NCBI GenBank assembly: GCA_964387285.1
Contig: CAYLWO010000011.1
Location: 1-64,000 of the forward strand
Reading direction: 5' to 3'
Origin: Anaerohabitans sp964387285
GTDB taxonomy: Bacteria; Zhuqueibacterota; Zhuqueibacteria; Residuimicrobiales; Residuimicrobiaceae
Length of the DNA: 64,000 nt
Shown: positions 25,925 through 35,500 of the stretch, piece by piece
How positions within the stretch are numbered: the stretch's first letter is position 1
Layout of the letters: the number at the start of each line of letters is the position of its first letter
The notes under the pieces: generated by a model
Databases searched by the model: none
The model's input: the letters and a program-made list of their open reading frames with translations, nothing else
What the model was told of the DNA's origin: nothing
Position numbers and translations under genes: made by a program

Positions 25925-28144
25925 TCATTCCGTTTCCGGCATCATCATCCGGCGGTTTTTGGCGATCAGATCAGCAACGGCAATATTTTTCGTCAGGTCC
26001 CAAAGATTGACCTGCAGCTGTCGCATGGCCAACACCGTTACGATCCAGGATTGCGTCCAGCCGGTTTCGATGCTCCAGGCGCCCCAGCCGGCGTCCGCGT
26101 CTGAAGCCCAATACTCCCATTTTCGATAATCAAACGCGCGAAACCAGGCGCCGTGCAATTCAGGGCGCCTGGGACTGGCGACCTGAATGCGACATAAAAA
26201 ATCAACCAGTCGATCAGCGGCCTGTTCATAAAAAGGATCTTGGGTTGCGGCAAATGCCTCATGCAGACCAAGAAGGGCAAAATTGGTAGTGTACAACAAA
26301 TCACACGCCGGATCGCCGTTGTTTTGAATGAGCGGCGCTTCATTTCGGCCATATTCCTGATTGGATTTGGGTGCTGCAAAAGATCCCTGGCCGGACCTGC
26401 CCAGTTCTTCACGAATGGCGCCGCATTCGTCCTGAAAGGCGAGCATCGCTTGCGCCATGTTTTTCAACCATTGCCGGTGTTCCGCTGTATCCTGAATGCG
26501 CACCAGCCAGGCGAGCGGGAGCAACATGCGGCTGCGTTCCTGTTGCAGGCCGTTGGTCCATCGCCACCCATCAGGGTACTTGGCCATGGTCATGCGGATC
26601 GCTGACAGGGTGCGATCCAGAAACAAGGAATCACGGCTATGCTGCCAGGCCCAGAGATTGCATGCCCAGAGAAAAGCCTGATAATGAGGCGAGTAGCTGG
26701 TTACGGAATTTTTGTAATAATGACGCCAACCTTTAGACACCAGTTCCGGTTGTTCAATTCGGTTTTCACGAAAGCCCAATGGACCGGTAGTGCGCAGGTT
26801 GGCGAGCAGACACTGCATCAGACGCTCGTTATATTTTTCCGAATTCAACATGGCGCAGGCGAGCAGAGCGCCGAGCACGGCGCGCGCATTGTCGTCGCCG
26901 TAATAAATCTCATAACCGTTTTTATCCTCATAATAGCGCGCTACGTCGTTCCAGCCGAAAAGACCAAAAGCGGAACTCGCTGGATCGAGACGATCGCCTG
27001 TTGCCATGATGGACCGGCCAAGCGTGAAATCGAGGAGATTTTTTCCGATGCGCAGATAGTGATTCTGTCCAAGCGCTTTCCCTGCACAAGCCATAGCACC
27101 GGCTGTTTCCAGACAGCAGTCGTCACGGCGCCACCAGCGGACTTTTTGCGCGCCCAGGTGATCAATGGTGGAATTAAAACCCTCCAGAATGCCCAGAGTG
27201 CCGTTACCGTTGCGCCAGGATATTGACGGCGCCGGCCCGACGCGATCAGGCCATTGACCGGCCTGATCATAAACCGATTGCCAGGAGGAATGGATCAACA
27301 AACGCGCGTCGTCAAACCAGCGAGCTCCGCGTTGCAGACTTTTTCTTTCAACATCATGCGGCAGTGTTTCAACAGCAGAATAGCCTGGCTTAACCTGGGG
27401 AGTCCAGGCAATCTGCGGCACGGCTGAATTGGGCTCAAGCCAGTGTAGAATCATTTGCCACACCGTGGCCCAGGCATATGCCGGAGCAAATCGTCCCTGG
27501 TAAAATCCGCTCAGCTTGCCGGCAGCAACCAGAATTCGCTCCGGTTCATATTCAAAAAGCAGGGGAAAAACAGCGGTGTTTGCCAAACCATAAACCGCCA
27601 TATCAAAGCCGGCAACAGAGGCCAGAACCAGAAATGGTTTTTCAGCTCTCATGGGAACAAAGTGGCAGCCCGGAGCAATCAGAATGCGCATTTTGGTCAA
27701 TTGCGGAGCAAAAATATCAGAGGCGACCACCACTCGTTCAAACTGAATTTTTCGCGGCGCCGACATGGCTTGAACAGAATCAGCTGGCATCGCCGGCGTC
27801 GGCATGATGTCCGGCCAGGGTGCAGGATACTCGATATAAAGACGCAATGCTTTTGTTCGAGCCAGGCCTAATAAGGCAGTATCTATTGTTAAGCGTGTTT
27901 CCGGGTATTGATCAGCTAACAGCAGTACGCCAGCTCCATTCGGAGCTCGGCGAATGGCCGCGTTGGGATCAGCAAAACGCTCAACCGAAATGTTGTGCCG
28001 CCGCAGCATCTGGTGCAGGTCGTTGTCTTTTTTGCAGGAAAGGTAGAAACGCGCTGCACGCGCAGACAGCGGGACGGACCACATAATTAGCAACAGCGCC
28101 AGTGTTTGTATGAAAATGGGCGGCCGTTTAAAAAATTTCTTCAT
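25925..28144 (-). CDS. Exported protein with alpha/alpha-toroid (six-hairpin glycosidase-like) domain
   Basis: I chose ATG 28144, where a signal peptide follows (MKKFFKRPPIFIQTLALLLI, ending SARA); the upstream ATG at 28207 would add another hydrophobic stretch. Residues 30-250 form a mixed alpha/beta domain that may resemble a beta-galactosidase trimerisation or amidotransferase-like fold. From about residue 290 the sequence has regularly spaced helical pairs with Trp- and Gly-rich loops (WWRRDDCCLETAGAM, YYGDDNARAVLGALL, YTTNFALLGLHEAF), as in six-hairpin glycosidases or lyases. No catalytic residues can be assigned. It is co-transcribed with the RmlD-like gene. Probably acts on a polysaccharide; this is inference from fold pattern only. 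Confidence 0.55.
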   Translation of the reverse strand: MKKFFKRPPIFIQTLALLLIMWSVPLSARAARFYLSCKKDNDLHQMLRRHNISVERFADPNAAIRRAPNGAGVLLLADQYPETRLTIDTALLGLARTKALRLYIEYPAPWPDIMPTPAMPADSVQAMSAPRKIQFERVVVASDIFAPQLTKMRILIAPGCHFVPMRAEKPFLVLASVAGFDMAVYGLANTAVFPLLFEYEPERILVAAGKLSGFYQGRFAPAYAWATVWQMILHWLEPNSAVPQIAWTPQVKPGYSAVETLPHDVERKSLQRGARWFDDARLLIHSSWQSVYDQAGQWPDRVGPAPSISWRNGNGTLGILEGFNSTIDHLGAQKVRWWRRDDCCLETAGAMACAGKALGQNHYLRIGKNLLDFTLGRSIMATGDRLDPASSAFGLFGWNDVARYYEDKNGYEIYYGDDNARAVLGALLACAMLNSEKYNERLMQCLLANLRTTGPLGFRENRIEQPELVSKGWRHYYKNSVTSYSPHYQAFLWACNLWAWQHSRDSLFLDRTLSAIRMTMAKYPDGWRWTNGLQQERSRMLLPLAWLVRIQDTAEHRQWLKNMAQAMLAFQDECGAIREELGRSGQGSFAAPKSNQEYGRNEAPLIQNNGDPACDLLYTTNFALLGLHEAFAATQDPFYEQAADRLVDFLCRIQVASPRRPELHGAWFRAFDYRKWEYWASDADAGWGAWSIETGWTQSWIVTVLAMRQLQVNLWDLTKNIAVADLIAKNRRMMMPETE

Positions 28145-28395
28145 AATTAAATCCGTTAGTATTAAAACAGCAAAGGACAGTATAAACATTTTTACAACTT
28201 GGCGCAATAATATTTTTAGGGAGTGGTTGTGTAAACCGGGACCAGACGTTGCCCCAGTTATTGCAGCAATTCTGAGTGTCTTTCAACTTTCCGTTTATTG
28301 AAAACATTCGATAGAATATCAATATGTTAGAAAACACCCGGGATTGTTCTGCCTTTGAAAAATGCGGCATTACAGGATTTTTATTTCCATGCCCC
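28145..28395. other. Divergent intergenic region, no gene seen
   Basis: Holds the start region of the minus-strand exported protein and the upstream flank of the Rrf2 promoter. No clear gene; open frames here lack start signals. Confidence 0.4.
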
Positions 28396-28424
28396 TTGCA
28401 CACAAGAGTAAAAAAGCGTATATT
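28396..28424 (+). promoter_or_regulatory. Promoter of the Rrf2 operon
   Basis: TTGCAC (28396-28401), 17 bases, TATATT (28419-28424). The -10 box overlaps the left edge of the inverted repeat at 28422-28445. Confidence 0.7.
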
Positions 28425-28445
28425 TAAGACATGAAAGTCTTAAAT
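28422..28445. promoter_or_regulatory. Inverted-repeat operator, probable Rrf2 binding site
   Basis: ATTTAAGAC, six bases, GTCTTAAAT: a perfect 9-6-9 palindrome that covers the end of the -10 box and the transcription start. Its A+T-rich AAG...CTT form resembles sites of NsrR-type Rrf2 regulators. Its place between promoter and Rrf2 start points to autorepression. Confidence 0.7.
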
Positions 28446-28464
28446 TAATCAGGACAGAAAAATC

Positions 28465-28935
28465 ATGATGCTTTCCAAATCCAGCAGTTACGGTCTGCGC
28501 GCCGCTCTTTATGTAGCGCTGCATCCGCATCGGGAACGCGTGTCCATTAAAGATATCTCACAGCAATTGAACATCTCTTTCCATTTTCTCACCAAGATTT
28601 TACAGCTCTTGACCCGGGCCGGATTGCTCTCCTCGATCACCGGCCCCCACGGCGGCGTGCAGCTGGCCAGGGACAGCCGACATATATCACTGCGGGATAT
28701 TATTCAGGCCATCGAAGGACCGGAGGTATTCAGTGATTGTCTGCTGGGATTGTATTTTTGCCATGATCGTCATCCCTGTCCGGTGCATCATGACTGGCAG
28801 CCCATGCGTGAACAAATCAACAGCTATTTAGCAAACACCACTCTGGCCGCGTTGGCGCAACAGATCGGGGCGCATGAATTTCGTCTGACGCATATAAAGA
28901 TAAAATCAAAAAAACAAGGAGTCCGTTATGAGTGA
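28465..28935 (+). CDS. Rrf2-family transcriptional regulator (NsrR/IscR type)
   Basis: Winged-helix Rrf2 regulators sense nitric oxide, iron-sulfur status or redox state through a cluster bound by three cysteines. The N-terminal helix-turn-helix includes SSYGLRAALYVALH and ISQQLNISFHFLTKILQLL, and the wing is SSITGPHGGVQLAR. Three cysteines follow with spacing Cys-x6-Cys-x5-Cys (SDCLLGLYFCHDRHPCPVHH), close to the NsrR/IscR arrangement. Length 156 residues is normal. It is the first gene of a tight three-gene operon (8-base overlap with the next) and its own promoter carries a likely operator. The downstream hemerythrin protein favours a nitric-oxide or iron-stress role. Confidence 0.88.
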   Translation: MMLSKSSSYGLRAALYVALHPHRERVSIKDISQQLNISFHFLTKILQLLTRAGLLSSITGPHGGVQLARDSRHISLRDIIQAIEGPEVFSDCLLGLYFCHDRHPCPVHHDWQPMREQINSYLANTTLAALAQQIGAHEFRLTHIKIKSKKQGVRYE

Positions 28936-30175
28936 AATGATCGATAATGCGCGCAAGCGCCAGGATTTGCTCAAGCACATGATCCTGCAACTCCATTCCG
29001 GCCAGGCGCCGGAAATGGTAAAGAGACAATTGGCTGATTTGCTGGGCAAGATCCCCTATGACGACGTGGTCAAGGTTGAACAGGAACTGATTTCAGAAGG
29101 TCTGCCGCAAGAAGAGGTCTTGAAACTGTGCGATTTGCACTCAGCGGTGCTCAAAGGCAATCTGGATCACAGCACAGCCCGTCAGGCTGAAACCGGTCAT
29201 CCGGTGCACACCTTTATTCAGGAGAATCGCGCCCTGCAACATGAATGCGGCGCAGTGCAAAACCTTGCTGATCAGTTGACCACCGTGCCGGATGAGCAAC
29301 CTGCCGGCGAATGGCTCAACGATTTGCATGCCCATTTCAATAATCTGCAAGAGGTGGACAAACATTACCGCCGCAAAGAGTATTTGCTTTTCCCCTATCT
29401 GGAAAAGCACGGCGTCACCGGTCCGCCGACGGTCATGTGGGGCAAACATGATGAAGCGCGCGCTTTGCTTAAGGCGGTGCAAGAATCGTTTCAGACTGCG
29501 GGCAGCCTCAGCGCCGGCGAAGCCAAAGCGCTCTGGCAACTGGCCTGGAAACCGGCAGCAGACGCCGTAGAAGAAATGATATACAAAGAAGAGCAGATTT
29601 TGTTCCCCATGTGCCTGGACACGCTTTCCGCCGAAGAGTGGCAAGAGATATTCCAGCAGAGCGCAGAGATCGGCTTTTGTTTATATGATCCGCCCATGAC
29701 GTGGCAAGGGCAGGAAAAAACGACCGCTCGGCAACCGGCTACGACAGCAGCGGACAACCGCATTAAATTGCCCACCGGTTCTTTCACTGTGAACGAATTG
29801 ACCGCAGTGCTGAACACCATGCCGTTTGACATTACCTTTGTGGATCAAGACGACACGGTGCGTTATTTTTCTCAAGGCCAGGAGCGCATTTTTGAACGTA
29901 ACCGTTCCATTATCGGGCGTAAAGTGCAGATGTGTCACCCTCCTTCCAGCGTGCATGTGGTGGAAAAAATCCTGCAGGATTTTCGCTCCGGTAAAGAGGA
30001 TCGAGCGCCGTTCTGGATCACGATGAAGGACAAATTCATCCACATCGAATATTTTGCCTTGCGCGATGAAAACGGGCAGTACCTGGGCACCCTGGAAGTA
30101 TCGCAGGATCTGACGGCCAAACGAGCCTTGCAGGGCGAACAACGTTTACTTTCCTATGCCAAGGAGAAAAAATGA
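28928..30175 (+). CDS. DUF438-hemerythrin-PAS protein
   Basis: Three domains in the standard order: DUF438 (about residues 8-78, RQDLLKHMILQLHSG), a hemerythrin-like four-helix bundle (about 95-240) with di-iron-type motifs HPVHTF, LHAHFNN, KEYLLFPYLEKHG, GKHDEARAL and EEQILFPM, and a C-terminal PAS domain (about 300-400). Related proteins bind a di-iron centre or haem and are tied to nitric oxide/oxygen sensing or iron-sulfur repair. Cytoplasmic, with no signal or membrane segment. It overlaps the Rrf2 gene by 8 bases and the next gene by 4 (ATGA), so all three are co-translated. The exact activity is not known for this architecture. Confidence 0.88.
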   Translation: MSEMIDNARKRQDLLKHMILQLHSGQAPEMVKRQLADLLGKIPYDDVVKVEQELISEGLPQEEVLKLCDLHSAVLKGNLDHSTARQAETGHPVHTFIQENRALQHECGAVQNLADQLTTVPDEQPAGEWLNDLHAHFNNLQEVDKHYRRKEYLLFPYLEKHGVTGPPTVMWGKHDEARALLKAVQESFQTAGSLSAGEAKALWQLAWKPAADAVEEMIYKEEQILFPMCLDTLSAEEWQEIFQQSAEIGFCLYDPPMTWQGQEKTTARQPATTAADNRIKLPTGSFTVNELTAVLNTMPFDITFVDQDDTVRYFSQGQERIFERNRSIIGRKVQMCHPPSSVHVVEKILQDFRSGKEDRAPFWITMKDKFIHIEYFALRDENGQYLGTLEVSQDLTAKRALQGEQRLLSYAKEKK

Positions 30176-30684
30176 ACGAAAACACCATCATCACACCAGA
30201 GACCAAAGTAGGCGCCTTGTTGGACGATTATCCGCAATTGGAAGAAACGTTGCTCTCCCTCTCCCCGGCCTTTGCCAAGCTGAATAATCCGCTGCTGCGT
30301 CGCACAGTGGCCAAAATAGCAACTTTGCGTCAAGTGGCGCAGGTGGGTGGAATTTCGCTGGGTGAGCTGATCAATCGCTTGCGTAGTCAAGTGGGACAGG
30401 AAACGGTCGAGATCGCAGACACGGCAACAGGTCAGCGCCCGCAGTGGCTGCAAGCGGATAAAATTTCTCACACTCTGGATGCGCGGCCCATTTTAGCAGC
30501 GGGCGAACATCCTCTGGCACAGGTTCTGACCGCTTTGCAGGATTTTCCGCCTAATGCCGTTTTTGAATTGATCACCCCTTTTACGCCGGCGCCGCTGTTG
30601 GATCAGGTGCGGAAAAAAGGATTTGAAGTATACAGTGAGACCATTGAGAAGGAACTGGTACAAAGTTATTTTTGCCGATCTTAG
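30172..30684 (+). CDS. DUF1858-DUF2249 protein
   Basis: The N-terminal 70 residues match DUF1858 (ITPETKVGALLDDYPQLEET then SPAFAKLNNPLLRRTVAKIA), the small helical domain also found in front of ScdA/RIC di-iron repair proteins. The C-terminal 75 residues match DUF2249 (LDARPILAAGEHPLAQVLTA, then FELITPFTPAPLLDQVRKKG), a TusA/SirA-like fold. This pair commonly travels with hemerythrin/DUF438 proteins in denitrifiers and anaerobes. Its start overlaps the upstream stop (ATGA). Probably part of the response controlled by the Rrf2 regulator; no catalytic role is established. Confidence 0.82.
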   Translation: MNENTIITPETKVGALLDDYPQLEETLLSLSPAFAKLNNPLLRRTVAKIATLRQVAQVGGISLGELINRLRSQVGQETVEIADTATGQRPQWLQADKISHTLDARPILAAGEHPLAQVLTALQDFPPNAVFELITPFTPAPLLDQVRKKGFEVYSETIEKELVQSYFCRS

Positions 30685-30717
30685 GCCTCTGGATAATAAC
30701 AGATTTCTTTGCATCCT

Positions 30718-30746
30718 CCTTGCGAAGGTTTCAAACCTTCGCAAGG
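30718..30746. repeat. CCTTGCGAAGG hairpin repeat, copy 1 (also a likely terminator)
   Basis: Perfect 14-base arms beginning CCTTGCGAAGG and ending CCTTCGCAAGG, followed by TTGTTTTT, 34 bases after the DUF1858-DUF2249 stop. The same hairpin with the flank TTGAGC...CTCGAAAAACAA occurs at 38301-38329 in opposite orientation. Confidence 0.7.
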
Positions 30747-30861
30747 TTGTTTTTCGAGTGTCTATGGCTCAACTTGGCATCATGCAGAAAAGGGATAATT
30801 GGAACAATAACCACCCCAATTCGACGCTATGAAAAATCCTGCAAATTTAAAAAAATAGGCC

Positions 30862-30890
30862 TTGCAACAATCGTATGACTCTGCTAAATT
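30862..30890 (+). promoter_or_regulatory. Promoter of the DUF6544-like gene
   Basis: TTGCAA (30862-30867), 17 bases, TAAATT (30885-30890), 33 bases before the ATG. Confidence 0.55.
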
Positions 30891-30923
30891 GTACACCAAA
30901 ATAAAAGAGACAGGGTCAAAAAT

Positions 30924-32018
30924 ATGCCACGAATTATTTTTATCATTATCATTTTTGTTCATGCGCTGATTCATCTGATCGGCTTTTTTTCAGCCTTTCA
31001 ACTTGTCAAGAGCGCCACGTTGCTGCATAATATCTCCAAACCGCTGGGGCTGTTATGGCTGTTATGTGCATTTTTGTTTATCCCCGCGGGCGCTGCTTTT
31101 CTTTTGCATAAATCCTACTGGTGGATGCCGGCGGTGCCGGCGGTGTTATTGTCACAGCTGCTGATTTTTCTTTCCTGGCAGGATGCCAAGGCCGGCGCCA
31201 TCGCGAATATCATCATCGCCGTGGTGGTGCTTATCGGCTTTTGTCAGTGGCGTTTCACAGGCAGGGCGCAGCAGGAAATCAAAGCTCTGCTCTCCAGCAT
31301 AACGCCGAGCCAGGAGATCATCGACCAGTCCAGGATTCAATCTTTGCCACCTGTGGTGCAAAAATGGCTGCAGCGCAGCGGGATTGTCGGCAGGCAGAAA
31401 ATCCGGCAGGTTCATCTACGGCAGATCGGCAACATGCGCACCGCTGCCGACGGCAAATGGATGAAGGTTACGGCTGAGCAATGGTTCAATACAGAGAGGC
31501 CGGGATTTATCTGGCTGGCTGATGTACAGGCCGGGTTTGGCCTGTTTTTGGCCGGAAGAGACATGTTCGCTGACGGCCAAGGTTCCATGTTGATCAAACT
31601 GCTTGCTCTGTTTACGATCGTGGACGCACGCAGCCGCGAAATTGATCAGGGCGCCATGGTGCGTTATCTGGCGGAAACAATCTGGTTCCCCTCGGCCGCG
31701 CTGGAAAAATATATGCAATGGACACAGATAGACAGCAGTACCGCGCAGGCGGTGATGAACTACAACGGATTGACTGTTACCGGATACTTGAAATTCAACG
31801 AGCAGGGCGACGTAGTCAGTTTCAGCGCGCAGCGCTATTATGACCGCAAAACGGGGGCTACGCTGGAAGAGTGGCTGGTGACGATGGATCCGCAGGGGTA
31901 TCGTGAATACAACGGAATCAGAATTCCCTGCAAATCGTCGGTAACCTGGAAATTGAAAGAAGGGGATTATACCTGGTTCCATCTGGAAATAACCGAAGTG
32001 ACTCACAACCTGAATTGA
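30924..32018 (+). CDS. DUF6544-family membrane protein
   Basis: Three to four N-terminal membrane helices (residues 1-110: IIFIIIIFVHALIHLIGFFS, LGLLWLLCAFLFIPAGAAFL, AIANIIIAVVVLIGF). These are followed by a soluble beta-rich domain with LPPVVQKWLQRSGIVG, the typical opening of the DUF6544 (former DUF6920) region, and later FNEQGDVVSFSAQRYYD and YREYNGIRIPCKSSVTW. Members are bacterial membrane proteins of unknown function, often near metabolic or envelope genes. AGGG lies 8 bases before the ATG. Monocistronic with its own promoter. Confidence 0.75.
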   Translation: MPRIIFIIIIFVHALIHLIGFFSAFQLVKSATLLHNISKPLGLLWLLCAFLFIPAGAAFLLHKSYWWMPAVPAVLLSQLLIFLSWQDAKAGAIANIIIAVVVLIGFCQWRFTGRAQQEIKALLSSITPSQEIIDQSRIQSLPPVVQKWLQRSGIVGRQKIRQVHLRQIGNMRTAADGKWMKVTAEQWFNTERPGFIWLADVQAGFGLFLAGRDMFADGQGSMLIKLLALFTIVDARSREIDQGAMVRYLAETIWFPSAALEKYMQWTQIDSSTAQAVMNYNGLTVTGYLKFNEQGDVVSFSAQRYYDRKTGATLEEWLVTMDPQGYREYNGIRIPCKSSVTWKLKEGDYTWFHLEITEVTHNLN

Positions 32019-32057
32019 GCGATTGCATTATTCATGCATGATGGACAATCAAACGCT

Positions 32058-32237
32058 TTATCCATTGCCTTGTCTAAGGCGATCAATCAATTCCTGAACC
32101 TCTTTTTCCCGCGCCTTGAGCATTTCTTTGTATTCAAATTTTCGACAATGATGTATGCCGACGCGTGTGGCGCTCAGATCCTGCTCTAAGAGCAGCACGA
32201 TTAAAGCGACCTCTGTCTCTGTTAAATCGATTTTCAT
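32058..32237 (-). CDS. Small hypothetical protein (59 residues)
   Basis: A short frame with an excellent ribosome binding site (AGGAGG 5 bases before ATG 32237). The protein begins MKIDLTETEVALIVLLLEQD and ends ELIDRLRQGNG, and is predicted to be two amphipathic helices rich in Leu and Glu, with a basic middle (RVGIHHCRKFEYKEMLKARE). I recognise no family. It lies downstream of the Reg_prop kinase on the same strand, 296 bases away, and converges with the DUF6544-like gene. Good start signal and codon pattern support it as real; possibly a small cytoplasmic regulator or adaptor. Confidence 0.65.
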   Translation of the reverse strand: MKIDLTETEVALIVLLLEQDLSATRVGIHHCRKFEYKEMLKAREKEVQELIDRLRQGNG

Positions 32238-32533
32238 CTTGTCCTCCTTTTGTTCTATTGCTAGCCCGAAAAAGAGAATAAAAATTTTATTCGTTCAATG
32301 AAACTTTGCATACCTATAATTATTAAACAATACCCCATTGTTTTTTTATTCCTGTAAAACACCCCGAGATTTTCGCGCGACTCGAAAAATCCAGGGATCA
32401 AAACTTTTGCAGCGCCGGGAGTTCTACAATAACTAGAGTACTCGGAAAAAACCTCAACAACACCTATGGTCAGGGCTTTCGCGGCAGCACCCCAAGGCGT
32501 GCGATATTTCTTGAACATTCTGCGCAAAAGGTT
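32238..32533. other. Intergenic, no gene recognised
   Basis: A minus-strand open frame of 88 codons (32261-32527) lacks a binding site and domain. Inverted segments around 32340-32420 look like interspersed non-coding sequence. Confidence 0.4.
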
Positions 32534-35500
32534 TTAATACGGTCCCTGAAATACAACGCAGGCGCCTTTTGGCTGATTGGCGATAATCTGCAATGCGCCG
32601 CCGATCACACCGGCACGGCGCTTCATGCTGTTCAAGCCGTTGCCGGCAGGCGCGGTTTCAGGGACAACGCCGATGCCGTCATCAACCAGACGTATCTCAA
32701 ATTCTTTTTTCCGCACCGCAATATGCAGATGAACCGATTGACATCGGCTGTGTTTGATGCAATTGTTCAGGGCCTCTTTAAATATCAAATAAAGATGCTG
32801 CCGATACTCCATGGGCAGATGAATCGACTCCAGGGCCTGCAGATTATGAATGGACAGCGCGATCCCGCGAACGGTCAACACCTCACTGAAAGCGTCCTGC
32901 AGCCGCAAAATCAGTTCATAGAGCGAGTCCCGTTTCGGATTAATCAGCCAGATGGTGTCATTCATGCTGTCGATGACGTTGCGCGCCTTGTCGCTCACGC
33001 GTTGCAGCTGTTCCCTCGTCTTGCCGTTCAGGTCGGCTAGTTTTGTTTGGATCAATTCGGTCAGAATGGCTATCTCGGTCAATTCAGCGCCGATATTGTC
33101 ATGCAGGTCTGCAGCGATTTTCAAGCGGATGCGCTCCACAGCCAGCATGGACCTGACGCGAATGCTGATCAAAAAATAGAGAATGCCGCTGATGATCAAC
33201 GCCACAGCCAGATTAAACCACCACGCCTTCCAAAAGGGCGGATGTACGATCAAGCGCACGGCTGCGCCCGATTCATTCCACACGCCATCGCTGTTGCTGC
33301 CTTTGACGCGAAAAACGTACTGGCCGGCCGGCAAGGACGTAAACGTCGCAAAACGTCTGCCGGCATCCGTGTTGATCCATTGCTCGTTCAAATTTTCCAT
33401 TTTATAAGCATAACGGTTTTTCATAGAAGCACGATAGTCCAGCGCCGCGAATTCAAACGAAATATGAGAATCACGCCAGTCGAGCTCCAGCACATTGGTG
33501 TCTGCCAGACTTTTCACAGATTGGTTGAATTTTAAAAAATCGGTAATGACCACAGGCGGCGGTATGCGATTACGAAAGATGTTTTGCGGGAAAAAAGCGT
33601 TAAAACCGTTGATGCCGCCGAAAAACAGCTCGCCCTCTTTGCTCTGAAAAAATGATCCGCCATTGAATTCACGGCTCTGCAGACCGTCTTCTACGGCAAA
33701 ATTAGTAAAAGATTCTGTGGCCGGATTAAATCGGGACAAACCGTTATTGGTGCTCAACCAGAGATCACCGCGTTGATCCTCAAGTATGCCATAGACGGAA
33801 TTGCTGCACAGACCCTGGTTCGTGGTGTAGGCTTTAAAATGTCCGGTCGCAGGATAATAAACATTCAGTCCGCTGCCCCAGGTGCCGAGCCACAACCGAC
33901 CTGCCCTGTCTTCGGCAATGGCGAAAATAAAATCATTATTCAACGCTGCGGCATCGTCAGGATGACTGCGAAAGTGGGTAAAACCGCCGGTACTGCTATT
34001 AAACAATTCAAGCCCACCGCCCTGTGTGCCGATCCAAAGTTTTCCTGACCGGTCCTGAAAAACGGTGCGAACGTAATTACAACTCAAAGAGGTTGAATCC
34101 AGCGGATCATTGATGAAATGGAGGAATTTTTCTCGCTCAGGGTCAAAGCGATCCAGCCCACCGCCGTTGCTGCCGATCCAGAGAAATCCCGCCTTATCCT
34201 GGTAAATGCAGCGAAGTTCATCATGACCCAGTGTATTCCGATTGGCAGGATCGTGGCGATAGCGTTTAAAGGTTCCGGTTTGTGGATTGAGCAAATTCAG
34301 TCCACCGCCATTGGTGCCGATCCAGTGCCTTCTCTGACGGTCAATGAAAACCACGCGCACGATGTTATGACTCAGACTGGCAGGGTTGTCCGGGGCATTG
34401 CGGTACGATTCCCACTGCTCGTGCAAACGGTCAAAGCGGTTAAGGCCGTTGTGCGTACCGACCCAGAGCACTTTATCATCCTCGACAATAGACCAGACGA
34501 TATTGTGGTTTAATCCTTGCGGTTGTTCCGGATCCATGCGATAATGCAGGAATTGCGCCTTATCCGTATTCAGTTTACTGATGCCGCCGCCATAGGTGCC
34601 GATCCACATTACGCCGGACCGATCCTGGTATAAAGAATAGATTTGGTCATAACTGATGCTGCCGGGCTGATTATCGTGATGACGAAAACGACAAAAACGC
34701 CCGGTGCCGCGTTCCAGAATATCCAGTCCGCCTCCGTCCGTGCCCACCCAGAGATAGCCATTCCGGTCTTCGCAGAAAACCGTAACACTGTCGGAACTCG
34801 GACCGTACGGATTCTGCGGCACATTGCGGAACGATTGAAAAAAAGTCGGCTTTTTTTCGCGATGGTCAAAAATCATCTCATGCAAACCATAGCCGGCGCT
34901 GCCCAGCCAGATATGGCCGTCCCGGGTTGCATACAGAGCGTTGATTGAAGAGGTGTTCAACTCGCCGGGCAAAACCACGGGAACGATTTTTTCCTGCTCG
35001 CTGTCCATGCGAAACAGTCCGCATCCTTCAGTGCCAATCCAAATGCAACCGATAGAATCATGCAACAAAGCGCGAATCACAGGCTGATGAGGCTCTCGTG
35101 ACGCCGGCGGCAACGAAAAACGCCGCCATTGCTGTGTGCGCGGATCATAGCGGTTCAGACCCTGGTCCGTGCCGATCCACATAAACCCATTATGATCTTG
35201 ACAAATGGCGCGGACGATATTATTGGAAAGCGAATTTGGATTTTGCGAATTATGGCGGAAGCCTTTGAAACGCATGCTGACCGGGTCAAGACAGTCCAGT
35301 CCGCGGTTAAAACTGCCGAGCCAGAGGAGACCCTGATGATCCTCAAACATGGTTAAAAGATGATTGTAGGACAGCGTGTTGCTGTCCAGCGGATCGTGTC
35401 GCAGAACATGAAATTGGTAGCCGTCGAACTTGTTCAATCCGTCTTCGGTGCAGAACCACATATAACCCTGCCGATCCTGCAAGATGCCGGTCACGATGCT

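Noticed and set aside
25091..28086. Many long plus-strand open frames opposite the RmlD-like and toroid-domain genes, and similar shadows opposite the kinases and glycosyltransferases
   Set aside because: They overlap well-supported genes completely, lack start signals, and have low-complexity basic or proline-rich composition typical of antisense frames in G+C-richer DNA.
32261..32527. Minus-strand frame of 88 codons before the Reg_prop kinase stop
   Set aside because: No ribosome binding site or domain; the composition resembles translated intergenic repeat sequence.
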